From: Synergistes jonesii
Lineage (GTDB): Bacteria; Synergistota; Synergistia; Synergistales; Synergistaceae
DNA length: 64,000 nt
Reading direction: 5' to 3'
Assembly (NCBI RefSeq): GCF_000712295.1
Contig: NZ_JMKI01000037.1
Coordinates: 152,075 to 216,074, forward strand
The translations under genes and the position numbers were made by a program. Shown here in pieces: positions 52,579-60,613 of this stretch (position 1 is its first letter; every line of letters begins with the position of its first letter). Under the pieces are notes generated by a model. That model saw nothing but the letters and a program-made list of their open reading frames with translations, had not been told where the DNA came from and ran no database searches.

Positions 52579-54080
52579 TACAGCACTTTCCTCCTGCGCA
52601 GCGCGCACCAGTCGGCCACTATTTCTTTGTCTACAAGAGGAATCGGGCCGTCCTTCAATATCTGACGAGTCTCGGGGCCGCGCCCGGCTATCACCGTCAT
52701 GTCGTCCTTTCCGGCGCGGTCGAGCCCGTCGTAGATCGCCGTGCGGCGGTCGACTATCATCGCGTAGGGCGTGTCGTGCTTTTTGACGCCGGGCTCTATC
52801 TCCGCCATTATCGACGACGGCTCCTCGCTCCTCGGGTTATCCGACGTCACGACGACGAAATCGCCGATGCGCGACGCCACCTCGCCCATCAGAGGGCGTT
52901 TCGTCCTGTCGCGGTCGCCGCCCGCGCCGAATACTACGATGAGCTTGCCTCTGCATATCGGGCGCAGTGCGCCGAGCGCCTTTTCCAACCCGTCGGCCGT
53001 GTGCGCAAAATCTATCACGCAGGAGGCTCCGCTGTCGAGCCTGTAGCGCTCGAGACGACCCGGGACCTGCGGCATATTTTCAAGGGCGGAGAGGGCCGCG
53101 TGCGAAGAAACGCCGACGGACCACGCGAGCGATAGCGCCTGCAGCGCGTTAGAGACGTTATAAGAGCCGAAAAGAGGCAGCTTCGCGCTCTCTTTTCCGA
53201 GCGACTCGGGCGTCTTTACCTCGATCTCGAGCCCGTCGATCGTTACGTTTTTTATCGACGCGTAAAAGTCAGCGCTTTCGTCAGCCACGCTGTAGCTTAT
53301 CGCCCTTCTGCCGACCGCGCCGCGCAGCCTGCGCCCGTATTCGTCGTCGACGTTTATGCAGGCTTTCCAGTTGTTCCTCATATATCCGTCGAAGAGCTTC
53401 TTCTTCGCGAGGAAGTAATGCTCCATATCCCCGTGGTAGTCCAGATGATCCTGCGTCAGATTTGTAAACCCCGCGCGGTCGTAGCAGAGGCCGTCTATCC
53501 TTCCCTGTATTATAGCGTGCGACGAAGCCTCCATCACGCAGGCCTGGCAGCCGTTCGCGGCCATCCTCGAAAGCAACCTCTGTATATCGCACCCCTCGGG
53601 CGTAGTATGCTCGGCCTCTTCGACGATTTTCCCGTCGTCGTACTGCACGGTGCCCATAAGTCCGCTCTTTACTCCTGCCGCGTTTAATATCGCCTGAGTC
53701 ATGAAGGTGGAGGTCGTCTTGCCGTTCGTGCCGGTCAGCGCTATCATAGTCATTTTCCGCGACGGTTCTTCAAAGAGCAGCGACGCGACACGCCCCATAG
53801 CCGAGCGGACGTTCGGACAGATTATCTGCGATATATCCACGTCGTAGGGGCGCTCGCAGAGCACTGCCGGCGAACCGGCCTCCACGGCTTGCGGGATAAA
53901 ATCGTGCGCGTCGCTGTGTCCGCCCTTCGTCGCGGCAAATATTACGCCGCGCCCCGCCTTTCTGCTGTCGCAGACGATATCCGATAGTTCGACCTCGTCG
54001 GCGTCGACTTCGTGCGGGATGTATGCCCTGTGCTCCACAGCGCTCTTATCGAGGGCGCGGATCAATTTGCTCAGCTTCAT
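52578..54080 (-). CDS. murE: MurE-type UDP-MurNAc-tripeptide synthetase, copy B (DNPR motif)
   Basis: 500-aa Mur ligase. The start at 54080 (MKLSKLIRALDK, AGAGGTG upstream) matches copy A end to end without gaps. ATP loop ALTGTNGKTTSTFM, EASSHAIIQGRIDGL, HLDYHGDMEHYFLAKKKLF and VTSDNPRSEEP with DNPR at residues 414-417, the classic meso-diaminopimelate signature. It follows ftsI by 38 bp and overlaps murF by one base, so this is the copy in the canonical murE position (ftsI-murE-murF). Confidence 0.96.
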   Translation of the reverse strand: MKLSKLIRALDKSAVEHRAYIPHEVDADEVELSDIVCDSRKAGRGVIFAATKGGHSDAHDFIPQAVEAGSPAVLCERPYDVDISQIICPNVRSAMGRVASLLFEEPSRKMTMIALTGTNGKTTSTFMTQAILNAAGVKSGLMGTVQYDDGKIVEEAEHTTPEGCDIQRLLSRMAANGCQACVMEASSHAIIQGRIDGLCYDRAGFTNLTQDHLDYHGDMEHYFLAKKKLFDGYMRNNWKACINVDDEYGRRLRGAVGRRAISYSVADESADFYASIKNVTIDGLEIEVKTPESLGKESAKLPLFGSYNVSNALQALSLAWSVGVSSHAALSALENMPQVPGRLERYRLDSGASCVIDFAHTADGLEKALGALRPICRGKLIVVFGAGGDRDRTKRPLMGEVASRIGDFVVVTSDNPRSEEPSSIMAEIEPGVKKHDTPYAMIVDRRTAIYDGLDRAGKDDMTVIAGRGPETRQILKDGPIPLVDKEIVADWCALRRRKVL

Positions 54081-54118
54081 CAAAAGCACCTCTTTTGCAT
54101 AAAATAAGCGGCCGCTCT

Positions 54119-55813
54119 CTATATCTTGTCCCTGGGAATCTGAAGGATATCCTCCACGATCGATTTGAATATAGGTGCCGCGATCTGGCCGCCGTAATAG
54201 CGCGCGCCCTTCGGCTCGCCGAGCGTTATCAGCATCGCGTACTGCGGCCTGTCGGACGGCCAAAAACCCGTGAAGGAAGCGACATACTGCCCCTTGTTGT
54301 ATCTTCCGGCCGCCGCCACCTGAGCCGTCCCCGTCTTTCCCGCTATCGCCACTTTATCGGATTTAGCGTGCTTGCCTCCGCCCTCGGAGACGACCTTAGC
54401 CATCGCCTGGCGCAGGAAAGCCGCCGTGGACTCGGACATGACGTTGTAGCGGACACGCCTCGCCCCCTTGTGTATCACCTTGCCGGCGTTGTCGCGGACT
54501 TCTTCGACTACGTAGGGCTTGAGCAGCTTGCCGCCGTTCGCGATGCTCGATATCGCCATCACGACTTGCAGCGGCGTGACCGCGATGCCCTGCCCGATGA
54601 ATATGTTCGCCGTGACCGTCCCGAGCCACTCCTCCGGCTCCTTTATCAGCCCCGCCTCTTCTCCTGCTATCTCGACCTCCGTCTTCTCGCCGAAGCCGAA
54701 CTGCCTCAGCATACCGTAAGCTTGATACTTCGGCACGGACATAGACATCAGCGACATGCCTATGTTGCAGGAGTTCATCAGCACGTGTGTGAGATCCTGC
54801 ATGCCGTGCGCCCTCTTGTTGACGTCGCTCATCGTTTTGTCGAACAGCTTCATCGTGCCGCGGCAGAAATAGGTCTTATTGCGCGAGGTCGCGCCGGTCT
54901 CCAGCGCGATCGCCATCGCTATAGGCTTGAATATCGAGCCGGGCTCGAAGACGCGCCCGACCGCGTTGTTGCGCACGGCGTTTATATTTCTCAGATTGTT
55001 TCTGTTGTTCGGATTTATCGTCGGATAGCTCGCTATTGCGATTATCTCCCCGGTGTATGGGTCGACGCAGACTCCGGCGGCCCACGAAGCCTCCGCTTCT
55101 TTCGCACCTTCGGCGAGGCGCAGTTCGAGCATCTGCTGCACGCGCGAATCGATCGTCAGCCTTATCGAGCCCGCCGTGTCCTTGCCTGCGTCGGCGCCGC
55201 CGCCGAGTATGTCAGTCGCCGAGCCCTTCGAGTCGCGCGTAAGAAAGCGCGTCCTCGGCGGCGAATAAAGAATGTGATTCCACTCCAGCTCTACTCCGGC
55301 CTGCCCGTACTCGTCTATGTCGCAAAAGCCGAGCAGATGGAAGGCGAGAGAATCGTGCGGGTAGATGCGCTTCTTCTCCGTCATCGTGTAGAGTCCCGGC
55401 ACCTTCCTGCCTTCAAGCGCCATAGCGCGCTCCACGGGCACGCTGCGCGCGACCCAGTGGAAGCGCCCCGGCAGCTCTTTGGAAAACTTCGCGGCGACAG
55501 CCGGGCCGAAGGCGCCCTTAAGTACATCCGCGCTCGCCGGATCCCAGAACTTAGGGTCGATAAAAAAACTTTTGGAGGGCACCGATATAGCAAGCGGCAC
55601 CCCCCTCCTGTCCTCTATTCTTCCGCGCGTAGCGCTCACCACTACATTAGCCCAATATTGCTTCTGCGACTGCTGGACTATGCGGAGGTCGGGCAAAAGC
55701 TGTACCTTCGCCGTGCCGACGGCGAGGGCCGCAAGCACGAGAAAAGCCGCGCCCCAGACCGACCTCGAGCGGCGCGGATCGTCTCCGGCGTCCTTTTTAA
55801 TTATTCTCGGCAT
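54119..55813 (-). CDS. ftsI: Penicillin-binding protein 3-type transpeptidase FtsI
   Basis: 564-aa monofunctional class B PBP crosslinking septal peptidoglycan. One N-terminal membrane helix (WGAAFLVLAALAVGTAKVQL), a PBP-dimer-type domain starting at SATRGRIEDRRGVPLAI, and the transpeptidase with SxxK in FEPGSIFKPIAMA, SxN in MNSCNIGMSLM and the KTGTAQVAAAG box. It overlaps ftsL by 17 bp and precedes murE. Position and absence of a PASTA domain point to FtsI rather than SpoVD. Confidence 0.97.
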   Translation of the reverse strand: MPRIIKKDAGDDPRRSRSVWGAAFLVLAALAVGTAKVQLLPDLRIVQQSQKQYWANVVVSATRGRIEDRRGVPLAISVPSKSFFIDPKFWDPASADVLKGAFGPAVAAKFSKELPGRFHWVARSVPVERAMALEGRKVPGLYTMTEKKRIYPHDSLAFHLLGFCDIDEYGQAGVELEWNHILYSPPRTRFLTRDSKGSATDILGGGADAGKDTAGSIRLTIDSRVQQMLELRLAEGAKEAEASWAAGVCVDPYTGEIIAIASYPTINPNNRNNLRNINAVRNNAVGRVFEPGSIFKPIAMAIALETGATSRNKTYFCRGTMKLFDKTMSDVNKRAHGMQDLTHVLMNSCNIGMSLMSMSVPKYQAYGMLRQFGFGEKTEVEIAGEEAGLIKEPEEWLGTVTANIFIGQGIAVTPLQVVMAISSIANGGKLLKPYVVEEVRDNAGKVIHKGARRVRYNVMSESTAAFLRQAMAKVVSEGGGKHAKSDKVAIAGKTGTAQVAAAGRYNKGQYVASFTGFWPSDRPQYAMLITLGEPKGARYYGGQIAAPIFKSIVEDILQIPRDKI

Positions 55814-56198
55814 GGGCCTGGTTCACGAGCGGATTCCTGTTTTCGGCGAAGCCGCTCCTCTCAGCACGCTCCTCTTTGATTTGCGCCAGCTTCACGGAGC
55901 GTTCGCTCAATTTTATAACCTTGATATCTTCAACGTTTTCCATTCCAAGGCTGCACTTAGCGTAATTATAAATCCTCGCTGGAGAGAGAAGCTGGGCGTA
56001 GCGTCGAGAGAGCGCGATATTTTCTTCCTTGCTTTTTTCTATCCTCACCATGGTCTGCGATATACGGTGTTCAAGATAAAGTCCGTAGAGCCTCAGCGTG
56101 CCGAGCGCGGCGGCGCAGAGAAAGACGCATAAGAAGCTTATTACGAAAAGCGTGGAATGCTTCGATTCGCTTTCCTGCGCGTGTTTTGTGTAATTCAT
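55797..56198 (-). CDS. ftsL: FtsL-like bitopic division protein
   Basis: 133-aa protein with a short cytoplasmic segment, one membrane helix (TLFVISFLCVFLCAAALGTL) and a coiled-coil periplasmic region (HRISQTMVRIEKSKEENIAL), then SPARIYNYAKCSLGM, an FtsL-like motif. It sits between rsmH and ftsI, the usual ftsL slot, overlapping ftsI. Sequence is divergent as FtsL proteins generally are. Confidence 0.8.
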   Translation of the reverse strand: MNYTKHAQESESKHSTLFVISFLCVFLCAAALGTLRLYGLYLEHRISQTMVRIEKSKEENIALSRRYAQLLSPARIYNYAKCSLGMENVEDIKVIKLSERSVKLAQIKEERAERSGFAENRNPLVNQAHAENN

Positions 56199-56215
56199 TA
56201 ACGTTCCCCCTTCCC

Positions 56216-57121
56216 TTACTCGGATTTCACAAAAATCCTCAGCTTGGCGCTTCGCGATTTATAATTATTCGCGATCTCATCTTCCGAGGGAATGACCGCT
56301 TTTCGCGGCCGAAGTTCCCCTTTCCCCTCGTCCTTCCACTTTCTGAACCGCAGCTTCACCATCCTGTCCTCGAGCGAATGATAGGATATGACGGCGGCCG
56401 CTCCTCCCGGGGAAAGTATTTCGGCCGCGCCGTCGAGCGCTTCGGAAAGGGCGTCCATTTCATCGTTCACCGCGATGCGCAGGGCCTGAAAAATTTTTCT
56501 CGCCGGGTGTCCGCCCATTCTGCGCTGCACGGGCGCCGGCAGAATTTTTCTGACGAGGGCGACCAGTTCGCCGGTCCTATTCAACTCGCCTCCGTGCTCC
56601 CTGTCGCGCACGATGCCCTTCGCTATCTCGTAGGCGTAGCGTTCCTCGCCATATTCGCGGAAAATTTTCGTGAGCTCCTGTAAACTGGCCCTTTTCAGCA
56701 GATCCGCCGCGCTTTCGCCCGAAGCATCCGAGCCGTGCTCCATCCTCATATCGAGAGGGCCGTCGTTCTGGAAGGAAAAGCCGCGCTCCGCCTCGGTAAG
56801 CTGAAGGTTCGAAACTCCAAGGTCGAATAAAATAAAATCGGCGCCGCGAAAGCCCTCCATCTCGCGCAGCGATGCGATATTCCTGAAGTTGTCCGCGATG
56901 ACCTCAAAGCGCGGCGAAAACTTAGCAAGACGCGCGGCGGCCTCTTCGCGCGCTTCGGCGTCCCGGTCGAAGCCGTAAAGAAAAAGCTGCGGGAACGCTT
57001 CGAGCAGCGCCGAGGCGTGTCCGCCGAGCCCGAGCGTCGCGTCCACCGCGGTGCGCAGCTCTTTTACCTCTCCCGCCGCGGCGAGAATCTCCTTCAGCAT
57101 GACCGGGAAATGCTCCTTCAT
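56216..57121 (-). CDS. rsmH: 16S rRNA (cytosine1402-N4)-methyltransferase RsmH
   Basis: 301-aa SAM-dependent methyltransferase. N-terminal HFPVMLKEIL and SAM loop VDATLGLGGHASALLEAFP, then ILFDLGVSNLQLTEAERGFS with the RsmH-specific motif, and the C-terminal VISYHSLEDRMVK. Start at 57121 overlaps the mraZ stop as ATGA. It also holds RNPDGPLDMRMEH-like substrate loop (NDGPLDMRMEH). Confidence 0.96.
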   Translation of the reverse strand: MKEHFPVMLKEILAAAGEVKELRTAVDATLGLGGHASALLEAFPQLFLYGFDRDAEAREEAAARLAKFSPRFEVIADNFRNIASLREMEGFRGADFILFDLGVSNLQLTEAERGFSFQNDGPLDMRMEHGSDASGESAADLLKRASLQELTKIFREYGEERYAYEIAKGIVRDREHGGELNRTGELVALVRKILPAPVQRRMGGHPARKIFQALRIAVNDEMDALSEALDGAAEILSPGGAAAVISYHSLEDRMVKLRFRKWKDEGKGELRPRKAVIPSEDEIANNYKSRSAKLRIFVKSE

Positions 57122-57543
57122 ATTTCGTCGAGCTCCTCGGCCATCTCGCTGAAGTCGGCCAGAACTTCGGCGCGGTGCTCCTCCCACTTAGCTGTATCCC
57201 AAATCTCCAAGTGATCCTCCGCGCCTATGAGCGTGACCTCCGACGCCGAGCCGGCGTAATCGCGCAGAATCTGCGGGATCAGTATCCTGCCGGCCGCGTC
57301 GATCTCCTGCTCGCTCGCCATCGAAAGCAGCACGCGCCTGAAATCTCTCGTCTTCTTCTTGAACGACGAAAGATCTTTCAGCTTCAGCAGAAGCTCCTCC
57401 CAGCGCGGCGCGGGATAAAGCGCTATACAGCGGTCGATGCCGATGGTAGCCACGACGGACGAGCCAAGTTCTCCCCTGAACTTGGCGGGGAGGACCATGC
57501 GTCCCTTACCGTCCAATTTATGATTGTAGCTTCCCACCAACAT
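57118..57543 (-). CDS. mraZ: Transcriptional regulator MraZ
   Basis: 141-aa AbrB-fold regulator with two MraZ repeats: GSYNHKLDGKGRMVLPAKFR and the second near SEQEIDAAGRILIPQILRDY. MraZ octamers bind GTGGG repeats in their own promoter; such repeats are present just upstream (57554-57578). ATG at 57543 was chosen over a GTG five codons earlier. First gene of the dcw cluster. Confidence 0.96.
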   Translation of the reverse strand: MLVGSYNHKLDGKGRMVLPAKFRGELGSSVVATIGIDRCIALYPAPRWEELLLKLKDLSSFKKKTRDFRRVLLSMASEQEIDAAGRILIPQILRDYAGSASEVTLIGAEDHLEIWDTAKWEEHRAEVLADFSEMAEELDEI

Positions 57544-57553
57544 GCACAATTCA

Positions 57554-57578
57554 CCCACTTAATACCACTTTGTCCCAC
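57554..57578 (-). promoter_or_regulatory. MraZ box (three GTGGG-type repeats)
   Basis: Minus strand GTGGG-ACAAA-GTGGT-ATTAA-GTGGG: three repeats with exact 5-bp spacers, giving a 10-bp period (one helical turn), as described for MraZ operators. The first lies just after the predicted transcription start, fitting autorepression. Confidence 0.85.
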
Positions 57579-57588
57579 TTTGCTACAC

Positions 57589-57616
57589 ATTATACTTTGA
57601 CGCCGCTTTTATCAAT
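57589..57616 (-). promoter_or_regulatory. Promoter of the dcw cluster (mraZ)
   Basis: TATAAT (57589-57594) with TTGATA 15 bp upstream, or ATTGAT at 16 bp, on the minus strand. The MraZ box starts about 10 bp downstream. Confidence 0.7.
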
Positions 57617-58010
57617 CCAACGAAATTCAAAGTTATAAACAATATTGAGTCTTTAGGCCTAATATTTTACCAAAGTGCTTTACCAGCCGCTTTTAGATAC
57701 TTTTCATCTCCTATTTCGACAAATATTGACTGAAAGTATGCATACAAGAAGATTTTGCTTTTTGAATTTTATAATGCCAAACGCCCTTTTTACTTTAATA
57801 GTTACAGCCACAGATATTCGACGCAACCTCCGGCTTATAATGCGGGAGGGGGGCACGTGCCTCTTGCGCCATAATGTAAGCTGAGAGACGACGGGGCGCT
57901 GAAAACATAGGATATGTAAATTTCGGCAGAAGCGGAATAAAAGCCTCGCGCTCCGGACCCGGGCGCATGAGGCTCACTGCCGCGCCGAGCGCTTCGGCCG
58001 CCTCGTTTAT
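57617..58010. other. Intergenic stretch with no supported gene
   Basis: About 390 bp between the mraZ promoter and the rnpB promoter. Its first half is A/T-rich and contains scattered TTGACT-like hexamers but no paired -10. Short frames on both strands lack ribosome sites or recognisable sequence, and the longest minus-strand one runs into rnpB. Confidence 0.6.
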
Positions 58011-58012
58011 GC

Positions 58013-58018
58013 TATAAT
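58013..58018 (+). promoter_or_regulatory. -10 element of rnpB
   Basis: TATAAT immediately upstream of the RNase P RNA, about 9 bp from its predicted 5' end. The -35 is not obvious. Confidence 0.6.
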
Positions 58019-58025
58019 TTCCCAC

Positions 58026-58373
58026 AGGAGTATCCAAACCGGCCGCCGGCGCTCAGGCGCGGGAGGAAAGTCCGGGCTCCGCAGGGCGGGATGCAGGAGA
58101 AATTCCTGCGGGTGCGAACTCAGGGAAAGTGCCGCAGAAAAGAATACCGCCGCGAAAGCGGTAAGGGTGAAAAGGCGGGGTAAGAGCCCACCGGCCGCAT
58201 GGGGAACCAGCGGGCCAGGCAAACCCCATCCGGAGCAAGGTCGAATAGGGAAGGTTGAGGCTGCCCGCCGACTTCCGGGTACGACCGCTGATTCGTGCGT
58301 GCAAGCGCGCGATTAGATAAATGGCCGGAAAGAGCTGCGCTCTTCACAAAACCCGGCTTACTGGGTGCTCTTC
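58026..58373 (+). ncRNA. rnpB: RNase P RNA (M1-type, class A)
   Basis: Catalytic RNA for tRNA 5' maturation. Universally conserved segments are present in order: GGAGGAAAGTCCGGGCTCC near the 5' end, AAGGGTGAAAAGGCGGGGTA with AGAGCCCACCGG, GCAAACCCCAT, GATTAGATAAATGGCCGG and the 3' ACAAAACCCGGCTTAC. The P1 helix can be drawn between GAGTATCCA (58028-58036) and TGGGTGCTC (58362-58370), which sets the ends to within a few bases. Confidence 0.95.
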
Positions 58374-58383
58374 ATTATCTAAG

Positions 58384-58424
58384 GCTGCTGAACAAAGCTG
58401 TTTTCGGCTTATCAGCAGCTTTGA
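58384..58424 (+). terminator. Possible terminator of rnpB
   Basis: Inverted repeat GCTGCTGA / TCAGCAGC (58384-58391 and 58412-58419) with a 20-nt internal region, followed by only TTTGACTT. It is a plausible but imperfect terminator. Confidence 0.45.
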
Positions 58425-58540
58425 CTTATAAATAACGTTTTGGGCTGCACGACTCTCAGACACAAATCGGTTGGTAAATTCTACACCGTGCCTGTCTAAA
58501 CGCATTGCACCCGACCTCTACTGGTGTAAAGCTTTTATAA

Positions 58541-59386
58541 TGGTACGACGCCATCGGCAACGTGCGCCGGAACATGCAGAAGGTATCGGAAGACGCCGGT
58601 ATCACGGCGTTTATCGACAAGCGCGGGCGCTCGTGGAATATGGCGAGTTACACCGACATGCTCTGCCGGACGTCCTCGATGCAGATATTCCATCAGGCTA
58701 AAACGAACGAGTATCTCGCGCACGGTGAAGACCTTGTCATCGTGTCGAGCCATTCCCCCACCTGCGACAAGTGCGCGCCGTGGAACGGCAAGGTTCTGTC
58801 GCTCACCGGCGAAACGCCTGGATACCCGACGATGGAAGAGGCGAAAGCGGCGGGGCTGTTCCACCCGAACTGCCGGCACACGTATGGGCTGTATATACAG
58901 GAAGAGGAACTAAACATTGAGGAGAAGCACGCACTCAACAGGTATGTCAGCTCAGACTCATATAAAATAAATGAGAAGCTGCGCACAAGGAGTCAGTTAA
59001 CAGATGACGAGAAACAATTCATTAATCTGTTAGATAAGGCCTTAGACAAACTTCCTGATTATCAGGGGACGGTCTATCGTAATATTACCCTTGATATGGC
59101 GAGCGAAGAGGAGTTTGATAACTTTGCACGCCGTCATTCCGTTGGTAATTTTGTTGGTTATGAGGGGTATACTTCGACCTCGAAGGATAAGGAGGGCTAC
59201 ATAATCGATGGTGATAAAATTGTGTTAATCACGATGAAAGTCAAGCACGGGAAGGATATCAATCATTTTGGTTATGGTATCCCGGAAGAACAGGAGGTAT
59301 TATTGAAACGCGGTGCAAAATTTGAGATAACGAAAGCTCAACTGGAGGACGGCAAGTTATTTCTTACAATGGAGGAAAAGGAATGA
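58541..59386 (+). CDS. 5'-truncated phage minor head protein fused to an ADP-ribosyltransferase-like domain
   Basis: The open frame starts after a TAA at 58538-58540; a GTG at 58562 gives 274 aa. Residues about 1-110 are the C terminus of phage minor capsid protein 2 (SSHSPTCDKCAPWNGKVLSL ... FHPNCRHTYG). Residues about 140-274 look like an R-S-E-type ADP-ribosyltransferase: Arg in TVYRNITLD, STS in GYTSTSKDKEG and ExE in IPEEQEVLLKRGAKFEI. The head-protein N terminus is missing, so the gene is a remnant and may not be expressed. Its TGA overlaps the next ATG. Confidence 0.75.
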   Translation, partial: WYDAIGNVRRNMQKVSEDAGITAFIDKRGRSWNMASYTDMLCRTSSMQIFHQAKTNEYLAHGEDLVIVSSHSPTCDKCAPWNGKVLSLTGETPGYPTMEEAKAAGLFHPNCRHTYGLYIQEEELNIEEKHALNRYVSSDSYKINEKLRTRSQLTDDEKQFINLLDKALDKLPDYQGTVYRNITLDMASEEEFDNFARRHSVGNFVGYEGYTSTSKDKEGYIIDGDKIVLITMKVKHGKDINHFGYGIPEEQEVLLKRGAKFEITKAQLEDGKLFLTMEEKE

Positions 59387-59592
59387 AGCATCGCTGGGAC
59401 AACGAACCCCTTGAAAATGCGATAAAACTCTGTAATGACTGTAAGCATATTTGGCCACACGAAATTAAGTGTGACGCATATCCAGATGGCATACCGGATG
59501 ACGTCCTGTTTTGCCGCCTTGACCATCGCAACCCTATAGACGGTGACCATGGCATACAATTTGAGCCGAAAGAAAACAACGACGGAGGTTAG
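59383..59592 (+). CDS. Small phage-associated Cys protein coupled to the ADP-ribosyltransferase gene
   Basis: 69-aa protein with CNDC and further Cys residues (CDAYPDGIPDDVLFC) and a GDHGIQFEP tail, a pattern I associate with small proteins following phage minor-head genes. Its ATG overlaps the upstream TGA (ATGA). It could be a folding partner, an antidote to the transferase domain or simply a phage accessory; nothing here decides. Confidence 0.7.
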   Translation: MKHRWDNEPLENAIKLCNDCKHIWPHEIKCDAYPDGIPDDVLFCRLDHRNPIDGDHGIQFEPKENNDGG

Positions 59593-59595
59593 TAT

Positions 59596-59991
59596 ATGTC
59601 AATAGACGCCAAACTTTTTGTTCTATACGCTATTTACGTCGAGTATCAGAAGGACCTGCCGAATATGGAGTCCGTCACCGCAGAAGCTCTTGGCATTGAC
59701 GAAGACGTCTTCAACGTGGCCGTCCTCAAGCTGTGCAATGAAGGCTATATTACCGGGGCTGATCCGATTTATGTAGATCAGCTTGCGTATCCGGTTTCTG
59801 TCGATATGTCGCGTGTGATGCCGACGCAGAAGGGTATTGAGGCCGCTTCCGGCGACCTTGCGGTGACCGCGAGGACAGGCGGCGAACGGGTGCGGCAGAT
59901 GGCGGGCAGGTTCATTGAATATGGCTGGCAGGGGCTGACGGACTTCGCAGCCAAAGTGCTCGTCGAAATAGGGAAGCAGGCTCTCAAGTAA
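59596..59991 (+). CDS. YjcQ-like phage-associated protein
   Basis: 131-aa protein with a winged-helix-like N-terminal half (YAIYVEYQKDLPNMESVTAE, ALGIDEDVFNVAVLKLCNEG) and the YITGADP...VMPTQKGIEA pattern seen in YjcQ proteins of Firmicutes phages. GGAGG precedes the ATG. A C-terminal amphipathic region follows (ALKGLTDFAAKVL-like). It ends at a terminator at 60013-60036. Confidence 0.65.
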   Translation: MSIDAKLFVLYAIYVEYQKDLPNMESVTAEALGIDEDVFNVAVLKLCNEGYITGADPIYVDQLAYPVSVDMSRVMPTQKGIEAASGDLAVTARTGGERVRQMAGRFIEYGWQGLTDFAAKVLVEIGKQALK

Positions 59992-60012
59992 AACAAACAA
60001 CATCAGTCACAT

Positions 60013-60036
60013 AGCCGCCTTCGGGCGGCTTTTTTC
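60013..60036 (+). terminator. Rho-independent terminator after the YjcQ-like gene
   Basis: AGCCGCC-TTCG-GGCGGCT followed by TTTTTC on the plus strand; tetraloop hairpin of textbook form. Confidence 0.93.
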
Positions 60037-60057
60037 ATGCCGAAAGGAGGCGAGCGA

Positions 60058-60450
60058 GTGCAAAACCTTAAAGAAATATGCGAAGAATGGGCGCCGAGGT
60101 TGGGGCTTGCCCATTGGGAGATAGCCGTCCGCTGGGCGGATGAAAAAGACCTTGAAGAAATGACGCCGTGGGCTGAATCCGACGTAAAATTCAAGCCTTG
60201 CGCCGAAAAGGCGGTGATACGGGTAAAAAGAGAGGGAGATTACAAGCGGCTCGACAGGAGCGAGCGGCACGACGTGGAAGCTATTGTCGTTCACGAACTG
60301 CTCCATCTCGTTTTCTCCCACTTCACCTACGGCGAGGACGACGGCATAAAAGACAGTTTGTTCGATATAGGAATAGACAGAATCGCCAAATGTCTGGTGA
60401 AGCTGAAGAAATGCCCGTGCGGCGATGGCGAGGGCGGTGAAAAACAATGA
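60058..60450 (+). CDS. Small HExxH metallopeptidase-like phage protein
   Basis: 130-aa protein with a zincin motif VVHELLHLVFSHF (HExxH plus a later His). A GTG at 60058 is preferred because AAAGGAGG lies 7 bases upstream; an ATG at 60037 would overlap the terminator's T-run. The N-terminal half (CEEWAPRLGLAHWEIAVRWA) is typical of small phage-encoded putative metallopeptidases. Cys pair CPC near the C terminus. Target unknown. Confidence 0.75.
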   Translation: MQNLKEICEEWAPRLGLAHWEIAVRWADEKDLEEMTPWAESDVKFKPCAEKAVIRVKREGDYKRLDRSERHDVEAIVVHELLHLVFSHFTYGEDDGIKDSLFDIGIDRIAKCLVKLKKCPCGDGEGGEKQ

Positions 60451-60557
60451 ACAAAAAACAGGGGGTTGCTGATGTCAATACTGACAAAAACCGGCGGTAG
60501 CGCACTCATAATACTTCGCTGCGCGCCGTTATAGTTCTCTACCACACTCCGAAATGC

Positions 60558-60563
60558 TATAAT
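60558..60563 (+). promoter_or_regulatory. Possible -10 element upstream of the acidic orphan
   Basis: TATAAT in GAAATGCTATAATAGCAG, about 50 bp before the next gene, with no clear -35. The 145 bp between this gene and the metallopeptidase holds no other feature I can support. Confidence 0.35.
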
Positions 60564-60613
60564 AGCAGCAACGTATTAAAGACTGTTACCAAAGGATGAA
60601 AGGTGAGTCCGTC

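Noticed and set aside
54023..55879. 618-codon plus-strand open frame opposite ftsI
   Set aside because: It lies wholly over ftsI with intact catalytic motifs; composition is typical of an antisense shadow.
57795..58037. 80-codon minus-strand frame next to rnpB
   Set aside because: Its start lies within the RNase P RNA and it spans the rnpB promoter; no ribosome site.
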